64,000 nucleotides of DNA from Brevibacterium picturae (lineage in GTDB: Bacteria > Actinomycetota > Actinomycetes > Actinomycetales > Brevibacteriaceae): contig NZ_LT629739.1 in NCBI RefSeq assembly GCF_900105045.1, positions 1-64,000 of the forward strand, in the 5' to 3' direction. Below the pieces are notes generated by a model, which saw only the letters and a list, made by a program, of their open reading frames with translations, was not told the origin of the DNA and made no database searches. Positions 1 through 8,512 of this stretch are shown here, piece after piece (position 1 is the stretch's first letter; each line of letters begins with the position of its first letter). The translations under genes and the position numbers were made by a program.

Positions 1-708
1 CGCATCGGCACCGGGCTTGCCGAGTCCCTGGTCAGCGCCGGGGCCGACCTGTCCGGCCGCGGACTGCTGCTGCCGGGTTCAGAAGAGGACGGCTCGAAGG
101 CGCACCACGGCAATCGGTCCTCGAACAACGACAGCTCGAACAGCAAACGTGATCGAAAGCGTCGCGGAGACAACAAGCCGTCGTCGTCGAAGGCCAGCGA
201 TTCCGCCGGCCAACCCGATGCCGCGACCAACGACGCCTCACGGTCGGCCGTTGCCGCCATCGCCAAGGCCACGATGAAGAAGGGCGAGACCGAGTCCAAG
301 GACACTGGCAAGGCAAAGGACGCATCGGTGTCGAACGACTCCGAGCAGTCGCCGAGCACCGACAGCTCTGACGAATCGCGTGGCAGCGAGTCCACCGATG
401 CGAACGGCAGCAGCAAGTCCGGTCGGTCGCGTACCCGCACGAGCAGGAGGCGGTCGAACTCACAGACTGCCGAAACGTCTGAGCCGGCCCAGAACAAGCC
501 GGCACCGGACAAGCCGGCCCAGAAAAAGCCGGAAGTCCCTGCTGCCGAGCTTCCGCTGATGATCGGAGGCGACACTGCGACCAAGGTGGCCACGGCCGAG
601 CCGGTCAAGGCCGCTCCGCGACGGAAGCCGGCTGCCAAGGCCGAGCCCAAGGATGAGTCAGCCCAGGAGTCATTGCCGACCTCGTTCGTCATCATCGGCG
701 AAGACTGA
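1..708 (+). CDS. rne: Ribonuclease E C-terminal fragment (left-arm copy)
   Basis: The frame is open from base 1 to the stop at 706-708. It encodes 235 residues identical to the end of the full rne at 11403-14435. It begins at the last helix of the catalytic domain (RIGTGLAESL) and is then low-complexity: Lys/Ser/Glu-rich, with alanine/proline/lysine repeats such as PAQNKPAPDKPAQKKPE. The window edge removes the catalytic part. As part of the inverted duplication it is probably not a real second locus. Confidence 0.85.
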   Translation, partial: RIGTGLAESLVSAGADLSGRGLLLPGSEEDGSKAHHGNRSSNNDSSNSKRDRKRRGDNKPSSSKASDSAGQPDAATNDASRSAVAAIAKATMKKGETESKDTGKAKDASVSNDSEQSPSTDSSDESRGSESTDANGSSKSGRSRTRTSRRRSNSQTAETSEPAQNKPAPDKPAQKKPEVPAAELPLMIGGDTATKVATAEPVKAAPRRKPAAKAEPKDESAQESLPTSFVIIGED

Positions 709-744
709 ACACATCGAAGGCAGTCGTCTGACTGACCCGAGCGT

Positions 745-805
745 ACAGAGAAGAGGCGTCCCGACACCGATCATTCCGATCGGCGGCGGGACGCCCCTTC
801 TCTGT
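745..805. terminator. Bidirectional terminator between convergent rne and SPFH genes (left copy)
   Basis: A 19-bp stem (745-763 with 787-805, one mismatch) encloses a loop that has its own small CCGAT/ATCGG hairpin. It lies between the converging 3' ends of the rne copy and the SPFH gene. The mirror copy is at 11306-11366. Confidence 0.75.
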
Positions 806-816
806 GCTGATGCAGT

Positions 817-1656
817 TCAGCTGCCGGATTCCTGATTCCTCGTTGTGCTGATCGTCGGTTGAGCTGCCTGATCGCCGCAGAGGACGATCATCAGGTTCGA
901 CACGAGATCGCTGCGTTCGAGCTGACCGAGCTTGACGATTCCACGCCCCTCGATCTGCTCGATGGCGGTCTCGACCATACCGACAGCACCCTCGACGATG
1001 AGCTGACGCGCTGCCACCACGGCCGTCGCCTGCTGGCGCTGGAGCATCGCACGCGCGATCTCAGCCGCGTACGCGAGCTGTGTGATGCGGGATTCGATGA
1101 CGGTCACGCCCGCGGCAGCTACACGTGCAGCGACCTCGTTGGACACCTTCGACGTGATCTCATCGGCATTGTCGTGCAACGACATCCGGCGCGGATCCGA
1201 AGAGTCGTAGGCATAGGAGTTCGCGATGTGGCGCACGGCGGTCTCAGCCTGAATGGCGACGAACTCTTCGAAGTCATCGACCTCGAACAGGGCCTGAGCG
1301 GTGTCTTGAACCTGCCAGACGACCACGGCTCCGATCTCGAGCGGATTGCCGTCGAGGTCGTTGACCTTGAGCGTGGAGGTTTCGTGGTTCCGAATGCGCG
1401 TGGAGACCTGAATCTTCCAATACAGGGGATTGACGAAACGCAGACCCGACTGGCGCACAGTGCCGACGTACCTCCCATAGAGCTGGAGGACGACAGCATT
1501 GCCCGGAGCCACAGAAGTGCATCCCTTGAACATGAACATCGCGGCGATGAAACAGAGCACGGCCACCACGATGAGGATGACGCCGACCACAGCCTGGGCA
1601 ACCGTCATGATGAGACCGAACACCGCAAGCAGGAGTGCCAGGAGGAGCAGAATCAC
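817..1656 (-). CDS. SPFH/band-7 domain membrane protein (left-arm copy)
   Basis: The 279 residues are identical to the right-arm copy at 10455-11294, which is described there. Upstream, the natural ATG would be at 1922. In this arm the N-terminal stretch has the same in-frame TAG and in addition lacks one C near 1871, so the extension is also frameshifted here. This is probably an artefactual duplicate. Confidence 0.7.
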   Translation of the reverse strand: MILLLLALLLAVFGLIMTVAQAVVGVILIVVAVLCFIAAMFMFKGCTSVAPGNAVVLQLYGRYVGTVRQSGLRFVNPLYWKIQVSTRIRNHETSTLKVNDLDGNPLEIGAVVVWQVQDTAQALFEVDDFEEFVAIQAETAVRHIANSYAYDSSDPRRMSLHDNADEITSKVSNEVAARVAAAGVTVIESRITQLAYAAEIARAMLQRQQATAVVAARQLIVEGAVGMVETAIEQIEGRGIVKLGQLERSDLVSNLMIVLCGDQAAQPTISTTRNQESGS

Positions 1657-2064
1657 GGCGCCGACGATGGCGAAGTATCCGGAAACACCCCCTGCAGGGC
1701 TTTCCCTGACCCGTTCGCCCTCCGGCGAGGCGATTCGCCGGCGCGGATCAGGAGGACCTCCGGGCAGCCCTTGCGGTCGCCGCTGCTGCGGGGGCTGCTG
1801 CGAACCATTCTGCTGACCGGGGACAGGCTGCTGACGACGCCTCGGGTCCGGGCGCCCTCCTTGGTGGGCTCCGGCTACTGCGGCGGCGGGGGAGGATCGT
1901 GTTGGTTGGGGTTCTGAGTCATGCTGTCAGTCTAAGACACAGAGTGAGACGTGCATCTCATAGGCGCCCTGATGATGTGATGCAGATAACAGTTGGATAA
2001 CTGTATTCGAGTAGGGCGTATTAGTGCTTGCTACCTGCATGGGGGTACGGCAGGTTATTGCACC

Positions 2065-3596
2065 ATGAACACTTTGCTACTGGCAGCAGATGCCCCCAAA
2101 TCTCCAGTTGATGATGCGATCAACTCCTGGTTCGATCCGATCGCCACCTTCTTCGGCGGGATCATCTTCTTTCCCATCACCCTCGGCCCGATCTCATTCC
2201 CCTTCGTCGTCCTCTGGCTCATCGCTGCGGCACTGATCTTCAGCATCTACTTCGGCTTCATCCAGTTCCGCGGATTCAAGGTCTCCCTCGATGTCATTCG
2301 AGGCAAATACTCGTCCAAGAACGATCCCGGCGAAATCACGCATTTCCAGGCGCTGGCCTCCGCGCTGTCAGGCACAGTCGGCCTCGGCAACATCGCCGGC
2401 GTCGGTGTGGCGATCGCCCTCGGCGGGCCCGGTGCCACCTTCTGGATGATCATCGCCGGTCTTCTCGGCATGTGCACGAAATTCGTCGAGTGCACACTGG
2501 GCGTGAAATATCGTGAGATCGACGCAGACGGTGTCGTCTACGGCGGTCCCTTCAAGTATCTTCCCATCGCGTTCCGCAAGTTCTCGAAGCCGGTTGCTTC
2601 GGTTCTCACCGGCATCTTCGCAGTCTCCATCCTCATCTTCGGCGTTGTCGGCGGTGGCATGTTCCAGGCCAACCAGACCTTTGCTCAGGTCCGCACCGCC
2701 ACTGGCGGCTCTGAAGGCTTCCTCGCCGGCCCCTGGGCGTCACTGATCTTCGGAATCATCTTCGCCGTTCTGGTCGGTCTCGTCATCCTCGGCGGAATCC
2801 GTTCGATCGCACACGTCACGACAAGCTCGTGCCCGCTATGGGAATCTTCTACGTGATTTCCTGCCTCCTCGTTCTGGGCATCAACTTCCCCAGATCCCGA
2901 TGGCCTTCGGGGAGATCATCTCGGGCGCGTTCAATCCGCAGGGAATCGCCGGCGGCATCGTCGGCGTCATGATCATCGGCTTCCAGCGCTCGGCCTTCTC
3001 CAACGAGGCCGGCATCGGCTCGGCACCCATCGCCCACTCCGCAGTCAAGACGCGTCGGCCCATCTCGGAAGGCTTCGTTGCGCTGCTCGAGCCCTTCGTC
3101 GACACGGTCATCGTCTGCACCATGACCGCGCTGACCATCATCGTCGCGAACCAGCCCTCCTACACCAATGATCTCGGTGAAGGTGAAGATCGGCGGCGTG
3201 GCCCTGGCCTCGGATGCCTTCTCCACAGTTGCGAGCTGGTATCCGGTGCTCCTGGCGATCGCGGTGGCCCTCTTCGCATTCTCCACACTCATCACCTGGG
3301 CCTACTACGGTGAGCGAGCCTGGGCCTACCTCTTCGGCAAGTCGAACGGCGCGGCTACAGTCTTCCGCGTCCTCGTCTGCGTGTTCGTCGTCATCGGCTG
3401 CATCGCGAGCTTCAGCAAGGTCGTCGAGTTCGCCGATGCTGCGCTGTTCCTCTGTGCGTTCATCAACATCCTCGGCCTGTACATGCTGATGCCGGTGGTG
3501 AAGAAGGAGATGAAGAAATACCTGGCCGATCGCAAGGCCGGTACTCTCAGCGATCCCGACACCAAGGACGCCGTGCCGGTGGACCAGCCCGCCTGA
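2065..3596 (+). pseudogene. AGCS-family amino-acid/sodium symporter, frameshifted left-arm copy
   Basis: This is the same gene as 8513-10045 but broken by three one-base changes: a missing C near 2818 (TCACGAC versus TCACCGAC), a missing C near 2890 (four C instead of five) and an extra A near 3186 (GTGAAGATC versus GTGAGATC). The frame is open to 2856, resumes around 2900 in another frame, and again from about 3168 to 3596. Because the sister copy is intact and all lesions are homopolymer-type, I read this as sequencing error in a fold-back read, not gene decay. Confidence 0.85.
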
Positions 3597-3706
3597 GTCC
3601 AGCCGTCCTCTGAAGCCGACACCTGAGACCGATTCCGTGCCTTTGCATGGGGTCGGTCTCAGCGCGGCGACGAAGGAACGCCACGAGTCTCGTTAGACTG
3701 GTGCAC

Positions 3707-4021
3707 GTGGATCAGATCAACGACAAGACACGTGCCCAGGAGCGACTGTTGGAACTGCGCGGAAGCATTGACAACATTGACGCAGCGCTCATCCATCTGC
3801 TCGCCGAGAGGTTCAAGCTCACAGAGACGGTCGGTGAGCTGAAGGCCGACCACGGCCTGCCTCCCGCCGACCCTGAGCGAGAGAGCAGGCAGGTCGCCCA
3901 CCTTCGCGAATTGGCTGAAGATGCGCACCTGGACCCGGAATTCGCAGAGAAGTTCCTGACGTTCATCGTCGCCGAGGTGATCCGTCATCACGAAAGGATC
4001 GCGGAGACCCGAGAGGCCTGA
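3707..4021 (+). CDS. Chorismate mutase, AroQ type (left-arm copy)
   Basis: The 104-residue protein is identical to that at 8088-8402, where the evidence is given. The GTG at 3707 follows a TAGACT box by seven bases, which suggests a leaderless start. Part of the duplicated arm. Confidence 0.75.
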   Translation: MDQINDKTRAQERLLELRGSIDNIDAALIHLLAERFKLTETVGELKADHGLPPADPERESRQVAHLRELAEDAHLDPEFAEKFLTFIVAEVIRHHERIAETREA

Positions 4022-4198
4022 GCTCGCAGTCCCTCACGGTTTGCCGATCGTCGGTCGAGTCCATTAGACTTGACCGTCGGTGCGTACGACGCACCACGGC
4101 TGGTGATTCCTCTCAATGGGACACCCGAAGAAAGTTCTTCTTCGGGAGCCAAGGGATCAACCGCCGTTCGTTTGTGTATGAACAGAAAGGGTTCGACC

Positions 4199-4507
4199 AT
4201 GGTCTATGCCATTGTCCGTGCCGGTGGCCATCAGGAAAAGGTCAGCGTCGGCGACATCATCACAGTTAACCGAATGAAGGCGAAGGCCGGGGACAGCGTC
4301 GATCTCGACGCCGTCCTCCTCGTCGACGGTGAGACTGTCACGACCGACGTCGACGCCCTGTCGAAGGTTGCGGTCAGCGCAGAGGTCGTCAACGAACTCC
4401 GCGGTCCCAAGATCATCATTCAGAAATACAAGAACAAGACCGGTTACAAGAAGCGTCAGGGCCACCGCCAGGACCTCACCCGTCTGAAGATCACGAACAT
4501 CAAGTAA
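4199..4507 (+). CDS. rplU: 50S ribosomal protein L21 (left-arm copy)
   Basis: Identical over the coding region to 7603-7911. The ATG at 4199 begins MVYAIV and follows an AGAAAGGG ribosome-binding site. The leader hairpin just upstream carries one extra A near 4131 relative to the right arm, which opens a spurious longer frame. Duplicate, probably artefactual. Confidence 0.75.
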   Translation: MVYAIVRAGGHQEKVSVGDIITVNRMKAKAGDSVDLDAVLLVDGETVTTDVDALSKVAVSAEVVNELRGPKIIIQKYKNKTGYKKRQGHRQDLTRLKITNIK

Positions 4508-4520
4508 GAGGAGACTTCAC

Positions 4521-4772
4521 ATGTCAAGCAAAAAGGGAGTCAGCTCGTCCCGCAACGGTCGCGACTCGAACCCGCAGTACCTCGGTGTGAAGCGCTTCGG
4601 CGGACAGGTTGTTAAAGCCGGAGAGATCATCGTTCGCCAGCGCGGAACCAAGTTCCACCCAGGTGCCAACGTCGGACGCGGCGGAGACGACACACTCTTC
4701 GCACTGTCGGCAGGCGCCGTGGAATTCGGTAAACGCAATGGTCGCAAGATCGTCAACATCGTCGGCGCTTGA
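4521..4772 (+). CDS. rpmA: 50S ribosomal protein L27 (left-arm copy)
   Basis: The 83 residues are identical to those at 7338-7589. It starts 13 bp after rplU behind an AGAGGAG site. The downstream T-run is six T at 4786-4791, against five in the right arm. Confidence 0.75.
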   Translation: MSSKKGVSSSRNGRDSNPQYLGVKRFGGQVVKAGEIIVRQRGTKFHPGANVGRGGDDTLFALSAGAVEFGKRNGRKIVNIVGA

Positions 4773-4807
4773 TCGACGAGTTCTGTTTTTTCCCCTCTTA
4801 GGGGTCC

Positions 4808-4839
4808 ATGAAGGGTGAGTCTCGAGACTCACCCTTCAT
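4808..4839. repeat. 32-bp perfect palindrome between rpmA and obg (left copy)
   Basis: A perfect 16+16 palindrome centred on CTCGAG. It has no loop and no T-run, and lies 16 bp before the obg start. The mirror copy is at 7272-7303. Confidence 0.7.
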
Positions 4840-4855
4840 CTGATATAAGGACATT

Positions 4856-6715
4856 ATGGCCACCGAGTTCATAGATCGTGTCACCGTCCATCTTTCCGCC
4901 GGGGACGGCGGCAACGGATGCGCCTCGATCAGGCGCGAGAAGTTCAAACCTCTCGGCGGACCTGACGGCGCCGACGGAGGGCAGGGCGGCGACATCAAAT
5001 TCGTCGTCGACTCACAGACCACCACGCTGCTGCCGCTGCACCACCGTCCGCATCTGAACGCGAACGACGGCGGCATCGGCAAAGGCGATCTGCGCCATGG
5101 TGCAGACGGCGGGGACCTCATCATCGCCGTCCCCGACGGCACGGTCGTGAAGAACCAGAACGGCGACATCATCGCCGACCTCGTCGAGGCCGGAACCGAA
5201 TACGTTGCTGCCGCGGGCGGTCGCGGCGGACTCGGCAACGCGGCATTGGCGTCATCGAAGCGCAAGGCACCGGGGTTCGCGCTGCTGGGCGAACCGGGCG
5301 AAAGCCTGAGCCTGGTGCTGGAACTCAAGACCATCGCGGACATCGCACTCGTCGGCTACCCCTCAGCCGGCAAGTCAAGTCTCATCGCCGCGCTGTCAGA
5401 GGCGAAACCGAAGATCGCGGACTATCCGTTCACCACACTCGCGCCCAACCTCGGCGTGGTCCAGGCCGGAGATGTCCGCTACACGATCGCCGATGTTCCG
5501 GGACTCATCCCTGGAGCCTCCGAAGGCAAGGGCCTGGGGCTTGAGTTCCTCCGTCACGTCGAACGCTGTGCCGCGCTGATCCATGTCGTCGACATGGCGA
5601 CCTGGGAGCCGGGACGTGATCCCGTCTCGGACCTGACGATCATCGAGTCGGAGCTGGCTGCATATGCGGTCGACCTCGACGACGGAACTGGGCTGCTGCC
5701 CCTGTCCGAACGTCCCAAGCTCGTGGCGCTCAACAAGGTCGACATCCCCGACGGCCACGACCTGGCCGACATCGTCCGCCCCGATCTGGAGGCCGCCGGG
5801 TATCGCGTGTTCGAGATCTCCGCAGTCAGCCACGCCGGCCTGCGAGAGCTGTCCTTCGCAATGGCTCAGCTCGTCACAGCCGAGCGTGAGCGCCGTGCAG
5901 AATTCGAGGCGACCCCGCAGCGTGTCGTCAATCGAGACGTCGCCGTCGTCTCCGCCGACGACGATCGTGTCACCGGGCTTCGCACCGGCCTTGAACAGCG
6001 AATCTTCGACTCCGAGCCTGTCGAGACGATCGGACAGGTAACCGACTGCCTCGTCATTGGCGAAGTCGGTCTGCCGCACCCATCGTTCGGGTTTGACGCC
6101 GAGAACGCGGAAGATGGGTCCCTCGGCGTCTTTTTCCGCCCGGACTTCGAACCCACGGTCGTCGACAGCCTTGGGACGGATGACGACACGCTGCGGGGTC
6201 GCCTCGAATTCTGCACGGCGCTCACGCTCGGCTGTGACGAGCTGAGCCATTGCGAAGGACAGCTCTCGCAGGCCGGCGTGGCTGACTGCGGAGATCTCGA
6301 ACACGCGATACCCGGCGGCCTCCAGATCGGGGCGGACGATGTCGGCCAGGTCGTGGCCGTCGGGGATGTCGACCTTGTTGAGCGCCACGAGCTTGGGACG
6401 TTCGGACAGGGGCAGCAGCCCAGTTCCGTCGTCGAGGTCGACCGCATATGCAGCCAGCTCCGACTCGATGATCGTCAGGTCCGAGACGGGATCACGTCCC
6501 GGCTCCCAGGTCGCCATGTCGACGACATGGATCAGCGCGGCACAGCGTTCGACGTGACGGAGGAACTCAAGCCCCAGGCCCTTGCCTTCGGAGGCTCCAG
6601 GGATGAGTCCCGGAACATCGGCGATCGTGTAGCGGACATCTCCGGCCTGGACCACGCCGAGGTTGGGCGCGAGTGTGGTGAACGGATAGTCCGCGATCTT
6701 CGGTTTCGCCTCTGA
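4856..6715 (+). CDS. obg: Obg GTPase fused to antisense sequence (left-arm chimera)
   Basis: Residues 1-358 (4856-5930) are Obg: the glycine-rich Obg fold, the G domain with [17 protein letters not shown] and NKVD motifs, and the start of the C-terminal domain. At 5931 it leaves Obg and translates the antisense of the spacer and of the right-arm obg, giving a 619-residue hybrid. The second part has no expected function. It should not be annotated as a normal Obg. Confidence 0.85.
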   Translation: MATEFIDRVTVHLSAGDGGNGCASIRREKFKPLGGPDGADGGQGGDIKFVVDSQTTTLLPLHHRPHLNANDGGIGKGDLRHGADGGDLIIAVPDGTVVKNQNGDIIADLVEAGTEYVAAAGGRGGLGNAALASSKRKAPGFALLGEPGESLSLVLELKTIADIALVGYPSAGKSSLIAALSEAKPKIADYPFTTLAPNLGVVQAGDVRYTIADVPGLIPGASEGKGLGLEFLRHVERCAALIHVVDMATWEPGRDPVSDLTIIESELAAYAVDLDDGTGLLPLSERPKLVALNKVDIPDGHDLADIVRPDLEAAGYRVFEISAVSHAGLRELSFAMAQLVTAERERRAEFEATPQRVVNRDVAVVSADDDRVTGLRTGLEQRIFDSEPVETIGQVTDCLVIGEVGLPHPSFGFDAENAEDGSLGVFFRPDFEPTVVDSLGTDDDTLRGRLEFCTALTLGCDELSHCEGQLSQAGVADCGDLEHAIPGGLQIGADDVGQVVAVGDVDLVERHELGTFGQGQQPSSVVEVDRICSQLRLDDRQVRDGITSRLPGRHVDDMDQRGTAFDVTEELKPQALAFGGSRDESRNIGDRVADISGLDHAEVGRECGERIVRDLRFRL

Positions 6716-7255
6716 CAGCGCGGCGATGAGACTTGACTTGCCGGCTGAGGGGTAGCCGACGAGTGCGATGTCCGCGATGGTCTTGAGTTCCAGCACCAGG
6801 CTCAGGCTTTCGCCCGGTTCGCCCAGCAGCGCGAACCCCGGTGCCTTGCGCTTCGATGACGCCAATGCCGCGTTGCCGAGTCCGCCGCGACCGCCCGCGG
6901 CAGCAACGTATTCGGTTCCGGCCTCGACGAGGTCGGCGATGATGTCGCCGTTCTGGTTCTTCACGACCGTGCCGTCGGGGACGGCGATGATGAGGTCCCC
7001 GCCGTCTGCACCATGGCGCAGATCGCCTTTGCCGATGCCGCCGTCGTTCGCGTTCAGATGCGGACGGTGGTGCAGCGGCAGCAGCGTGGTGGTCTGTGAG
7101 TCGACGACGAATTTGATGTCGCCGCCCTGCCCTCCGTCGGCGCCGTCAGGTCCGCCGAGAGGTTTGAACTTCTCGCGCCTGATCGAGGCGCATCCGTTGC
7201 CGCCGTCCCCGGCGGAAAGATGGACGGTGACACGATCTATGAACTCGGTGGCCAT
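5396..7255 (-). CDS. obg: GTPase Obg, C-terminus lost at the palindrome junction
   Basis: Obg/CgtA is a ribosome-associated GTPase for late 50S assembly. Starting at ATG 7255 behind an AAGGA site, about 441 residues are genuine (7255-5931): the Obg fold (about 1-158, glycine-rich loops), the G domain with GYPSAGKSS (about 165), DVPGLIPG and NKVD, and a C-terminal OCT domain (about 355-441) that reaches GDDGDVSID. Actinobacterial Obg is usually somewhat longer. After 5931 the frame runs into antisense of the left arm to 5396, giving a 619-residue chimera. It is downstream of rplU-rpmA as expected. The real 3' end and the usual next genes are missing from this assembly. Confidence 0.9.
   Translation of the reverse strand: MATEFIDRVTVHLSAGDGGNGCASIRREKFKPLGGPDGADGGQGGDIKFVVDSQTTTLLPLHHRPHLNANDGGIGKGDLRHGADGGDLIIAVPDGTVVKNQNGDIIADLVEAGTEYVAAAGGRGGLGNAALASSKRKAPGFALLGEPGESLSLVLELKTIADIALVGYPSAGKSSLIAALSEAKPKIADYPFTTLAPNLGVVQAGDVRYTIADVPGLIPGASEGKGLGLEFLRHVERCAALIHVVDMATWEPGRDPVSDLTIIESELAAYAVDLDDGTGLLPLSERPKLVALNKVDIPDGHDLADIVRPDLEAAGYRVFEISAVSHAGLRELSFAMAQLVTAERERRAEFEATPQRVVIRPKAVDDRGFEVRAEKDAEGPIFRVLGVKPERWVRQTDFANDEAVGYLSDRLDRLGVEDSLFKAGAKPGDTIVVGGDDGDVSIDDTLRGRLEFCTALTLGCDELSHCEGQLSQAGVADCGDLEHAIPGGLQIGADDVGQVVAVGDVDLVERHELGTFGQGQQPSSVVEVDRICSQLRLDDRQVRDGITSRLPGRHVDDMDQRGTAFDVTEELKPQALAFGGSRDESRNIGDRVADISGLDHAEVGRECGERIVRDLRFRL
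5931..6180. other. obg: Single-copy spacer (loop) of the inverted repeat
   Basis: These 250 bp occur once. On the minus strand they continue the right-arm obg reading frame and encode about 83 residues of its C-terminal OCT domain. At 5931/5930 the frame stops making sense as Obg and reads into antisense of the left-arm obg. The asymmetry (spacer continuous with the right arm, not the left) shows that the right arm plus spacer is the natural sequence and that the false or rearranged join is at 5930/5931. Confidence 0.9.
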
Positions 7256-7271
7256 AATGTCCTTATATCAG

Positions 7272-7303
7272 ATGAAGGGTGAGTCTCGAGACTCACCCTT
7301 CAT
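7272..7303. repeat. 32-bp perfect palindrome between rpmA and obg
   Basis: A perfect self-complementary 32-mer, 16 bp before the obg start codon and about 35 bp after the rpmA stop. As RNA it would form a strong hairpin without a following T-run. It could be a processing or attenuation element that lowers obg expression relative to the ribosomal proteins. This is inference from position only. Confidence 0.6.
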
Positions 7304-7337
7304 GGACCCCTAAGAGGGGAAAAACAGAACTCGTCGA

Positions 7338-7589
7338 TCAAGCGCCGACGATGTTGACGATCTTGCGACCATTGCGTTTACCGAATTCCACGGCGCCTGC
7401 CGACAGTGCGAAGAGTGTGTCGTCTCCGCCGCGTCCGACGTTGGCACCTGGGTGGAACTTGGTTCCGCGCTGGCGAACGATGATCTCTCCGGCTTTAACA
7501 ACCTGTCCGCCGAAGCGCTTCACACCGAGGTACTGCGGGTTCGAGTCGCGACCGTTGCGGGACGAGCTGACTCCCTTTTTGCTTGACAT
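7338..7589 (-). CDS. rpmA: 50S ribosomal protein L27
   Basis: L27 sits at the peptidyl-transferase centre of the large ribosomal subunit. The 83-residue protein starts [20 protein letters not shown] and has the typical [20 protein letters not shown] core. Its N-terminus begins directly with the mature basic tail, so there is no sign of the cleaved leader seen in Firmicutes. The ATG at 7589 follows AGAGGAG. It lies 13 bp after rplU and is certainly co-transcribed with it. Confidence 0.97.
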   Translation of the reverse strand: MSSKKGVSSSRNGRDSNPQYLGVKRFGGQVVKAGEIIVRQRGTKFHPGANVGRGGDDTLFALSAGAVEFGKRNGRKIVNIVGA

Positions 7590-7602
7590 GTGAAGTCTCC
7601 TC

Positions 7603-7911
7603 TTACTTGATGTTCGTGATCTTCAGACGGGTGAGGTCCTGGCGGTGGCCCTGACGCTTCTTGTAACCGGTCTTGTTCTTGTATTTCTGAATGATGATCT
7701 TGGGACCGCGGAGTTCGTTGACGACCTCTGCGCTGACCGCAACCTTCGACAGGGCGTCGACGTCGGTCGTGACAGTCTCACCGTCGACGAGGAGGACGGC
7801 GTCGAGATCGACGCTGTCCCCGGCCTTCGCCTTCATTCGGTTAACTGTGATGATGTCGCCGACGCTGACCTTTTCCTGATGGCCACCGGCACGGACAATG
7901 GCATAGACCAT
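7603..7911 (-). CDS. rplU: 50S ribosomal protein L21
   Basis: L21 binds 23S rRNA in the large subunit. The 102-residue protein starts [19 protein letters not shown] and ends [13 protein letters not shown], with the family's conserved [16 protein letters not shown] segment. I chose the ATG at 7911 over an in-frame codon nine residues upstream because of the AGAAAGGG site just before it and the family's N-terminus. It is the first gene of rplU-rpmA-obg and has its own promoter and a leader of about 120 nt with two hairpins. Confidence 0.97.
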   Translation of the reverse strand: MVYAIVRAGGHQEKVSVGDIITVNRMKAKAGDSVDLDAVLLVDGETVTTDVDALSKVAVSAEVVNELRGPKIIIQKYKNKTGYKKRQGHRQDLTRLKITNIK

Positions 7912-7963
7912 GGTCGAACCCTTTCTGTTCATACACAAACGAACGGCGGTTGATCCCTTGGCT

Positions 7964-7985
7964 CCCGAAGAAGAACTTCTTCGGG
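7964..7985 (-). promoter_or_regulatory. Hairpin in the rplU leader
   Basis: A perfect 22-bp palindrome (CCCGAAGAAG arms) lies about 50 bp before the rplU start. A second small hairpin (GTGCGT-acg-ACGCAC) lies just after the predicted transcription start. Leader structures before rplU are known from other bacteria as autoregulatory L21 leaders. Whether this one works that way is inference. Confidence 0.4.
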
Positions 7986-8038
7986 TGTCCCATTGAGAGG
8001 AATCACCAGCCGTGGTGCGTCGTACGCACCGACGGTCA

Positions 8039-8068
8039 AGTCTAATGGACTCGACCGACGATCGGCAA
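8039..8068 (-). promoter_or_regulatory. Promoter for rplU-rpmA-obg
   Basis: Minus-strand -35 TTGCCG (8063-8068), an 18-bp spacer and -10 TAGACT (8039-8044). Transcription would start near 8032. The mirror copy is in the left arm at about 4042-4071. Confidence 0.6.
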
Positions 8069-8087
8069 ACCGTGAGGGACTGCGAGC

Positions 8088-8402
8088 TCAGGCCTCTCGG
8101 GTCTCCGCGATCCTTTCGTGATGACGGATCACCTCGGCGACGATGAACGTCAGGAACTTCTCTGCGAATTCCGGGTCCAGGTGCGCATCTTCAGCCAATT
8201 CGCGAAGGTGGGCGACCTGCCTGCTCTCTCGCTCAGGGTCGGCGGGAGGCAGGCCGTGGTCGGCCTTCAGCTCACCGACCGTCTCTGTGAGCTTGAACCT
8301 CTCGGCGAGCAGATGGATGAGCGCTGCGTCAATGTTGTCAATGCTTCCGCGCAGTTCCAACAGTCGCTCCTGGGCACGTGTCTTGTCGTTGATCTGATCC
8401 AC
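8088..8402 (-). CDS. Chorismate mutase, AroQ class
   Basis: Predicted to convert chorismate to prephenate for phenylalanine and tyrosine synthesis. The 104-residue all-helical protein matches the short actinobacterial chorismate mutase family: [19 protein letters not shown] helix, then [18 protein letters not shown], and a C-terminal [11 protein letters not shown] helix. I chose GTG at 8402 because TAGACT lies exactly seven bases upstream, a leaderless arrangement common in actinobacteria. An in-frame ATG at 8462 would add a poorly conserved Arg-rich stretch. It lies between the symporter and rplU on the same strand. Confidence 0.88.
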   Translation of the reverse strand: MDQINDKTRAQERLLELRGSIDNIDAALIHLLAERFKLTETVGELKADHGLPPADPERESRQVAHLRELAEDAHLDPEFAEKFLTFIVAEVIRHHERIAETREA

Positions 8403-8512
8403 GTGCACCAGTCTAACGAGACTCGTGGCGTTCCTTCGTCGCCGCGCTGAGACCGACCCCATGCAAAGGCACGGAATCGGTCTCAGGTGTCGGCTTCAGA
8501 GGACGGCTGGAC

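Larger units (their letters stand above)
1..5930. repeat. Left arm of a giant inverted repeat (probable fold-back artefact)
   Basis: Every gene here reappears in opposite orientation at 6181-12110. Left position x maps to about 12111-x. The identity runs to base 1, so the outer limit of the palindrome lies outside the window. The only differences found against the right arm are six single-base homopolymer length changes, near 1871, 2818, 2890, 3186, 4131 and 4786. They shift the mirror sum from 12111 to 12110, 12109 and back to 12111. Three of them fall in the symporter gene and break it here, while the right-arm copy is open. This suggests that the left arm is unpolished, low-coverage sequence. 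Confidence 0.95.

Noticed and set aside
859..1917. 352-residue open frame antisense to the SPFH gene (and its 380-residue mirror at 10110-11252)
   Set aside because: It lies opposite a recognised domain in codon-phase register, is rich in charged low-complexity sequence and matches no family. GC-rich antisense shadow.
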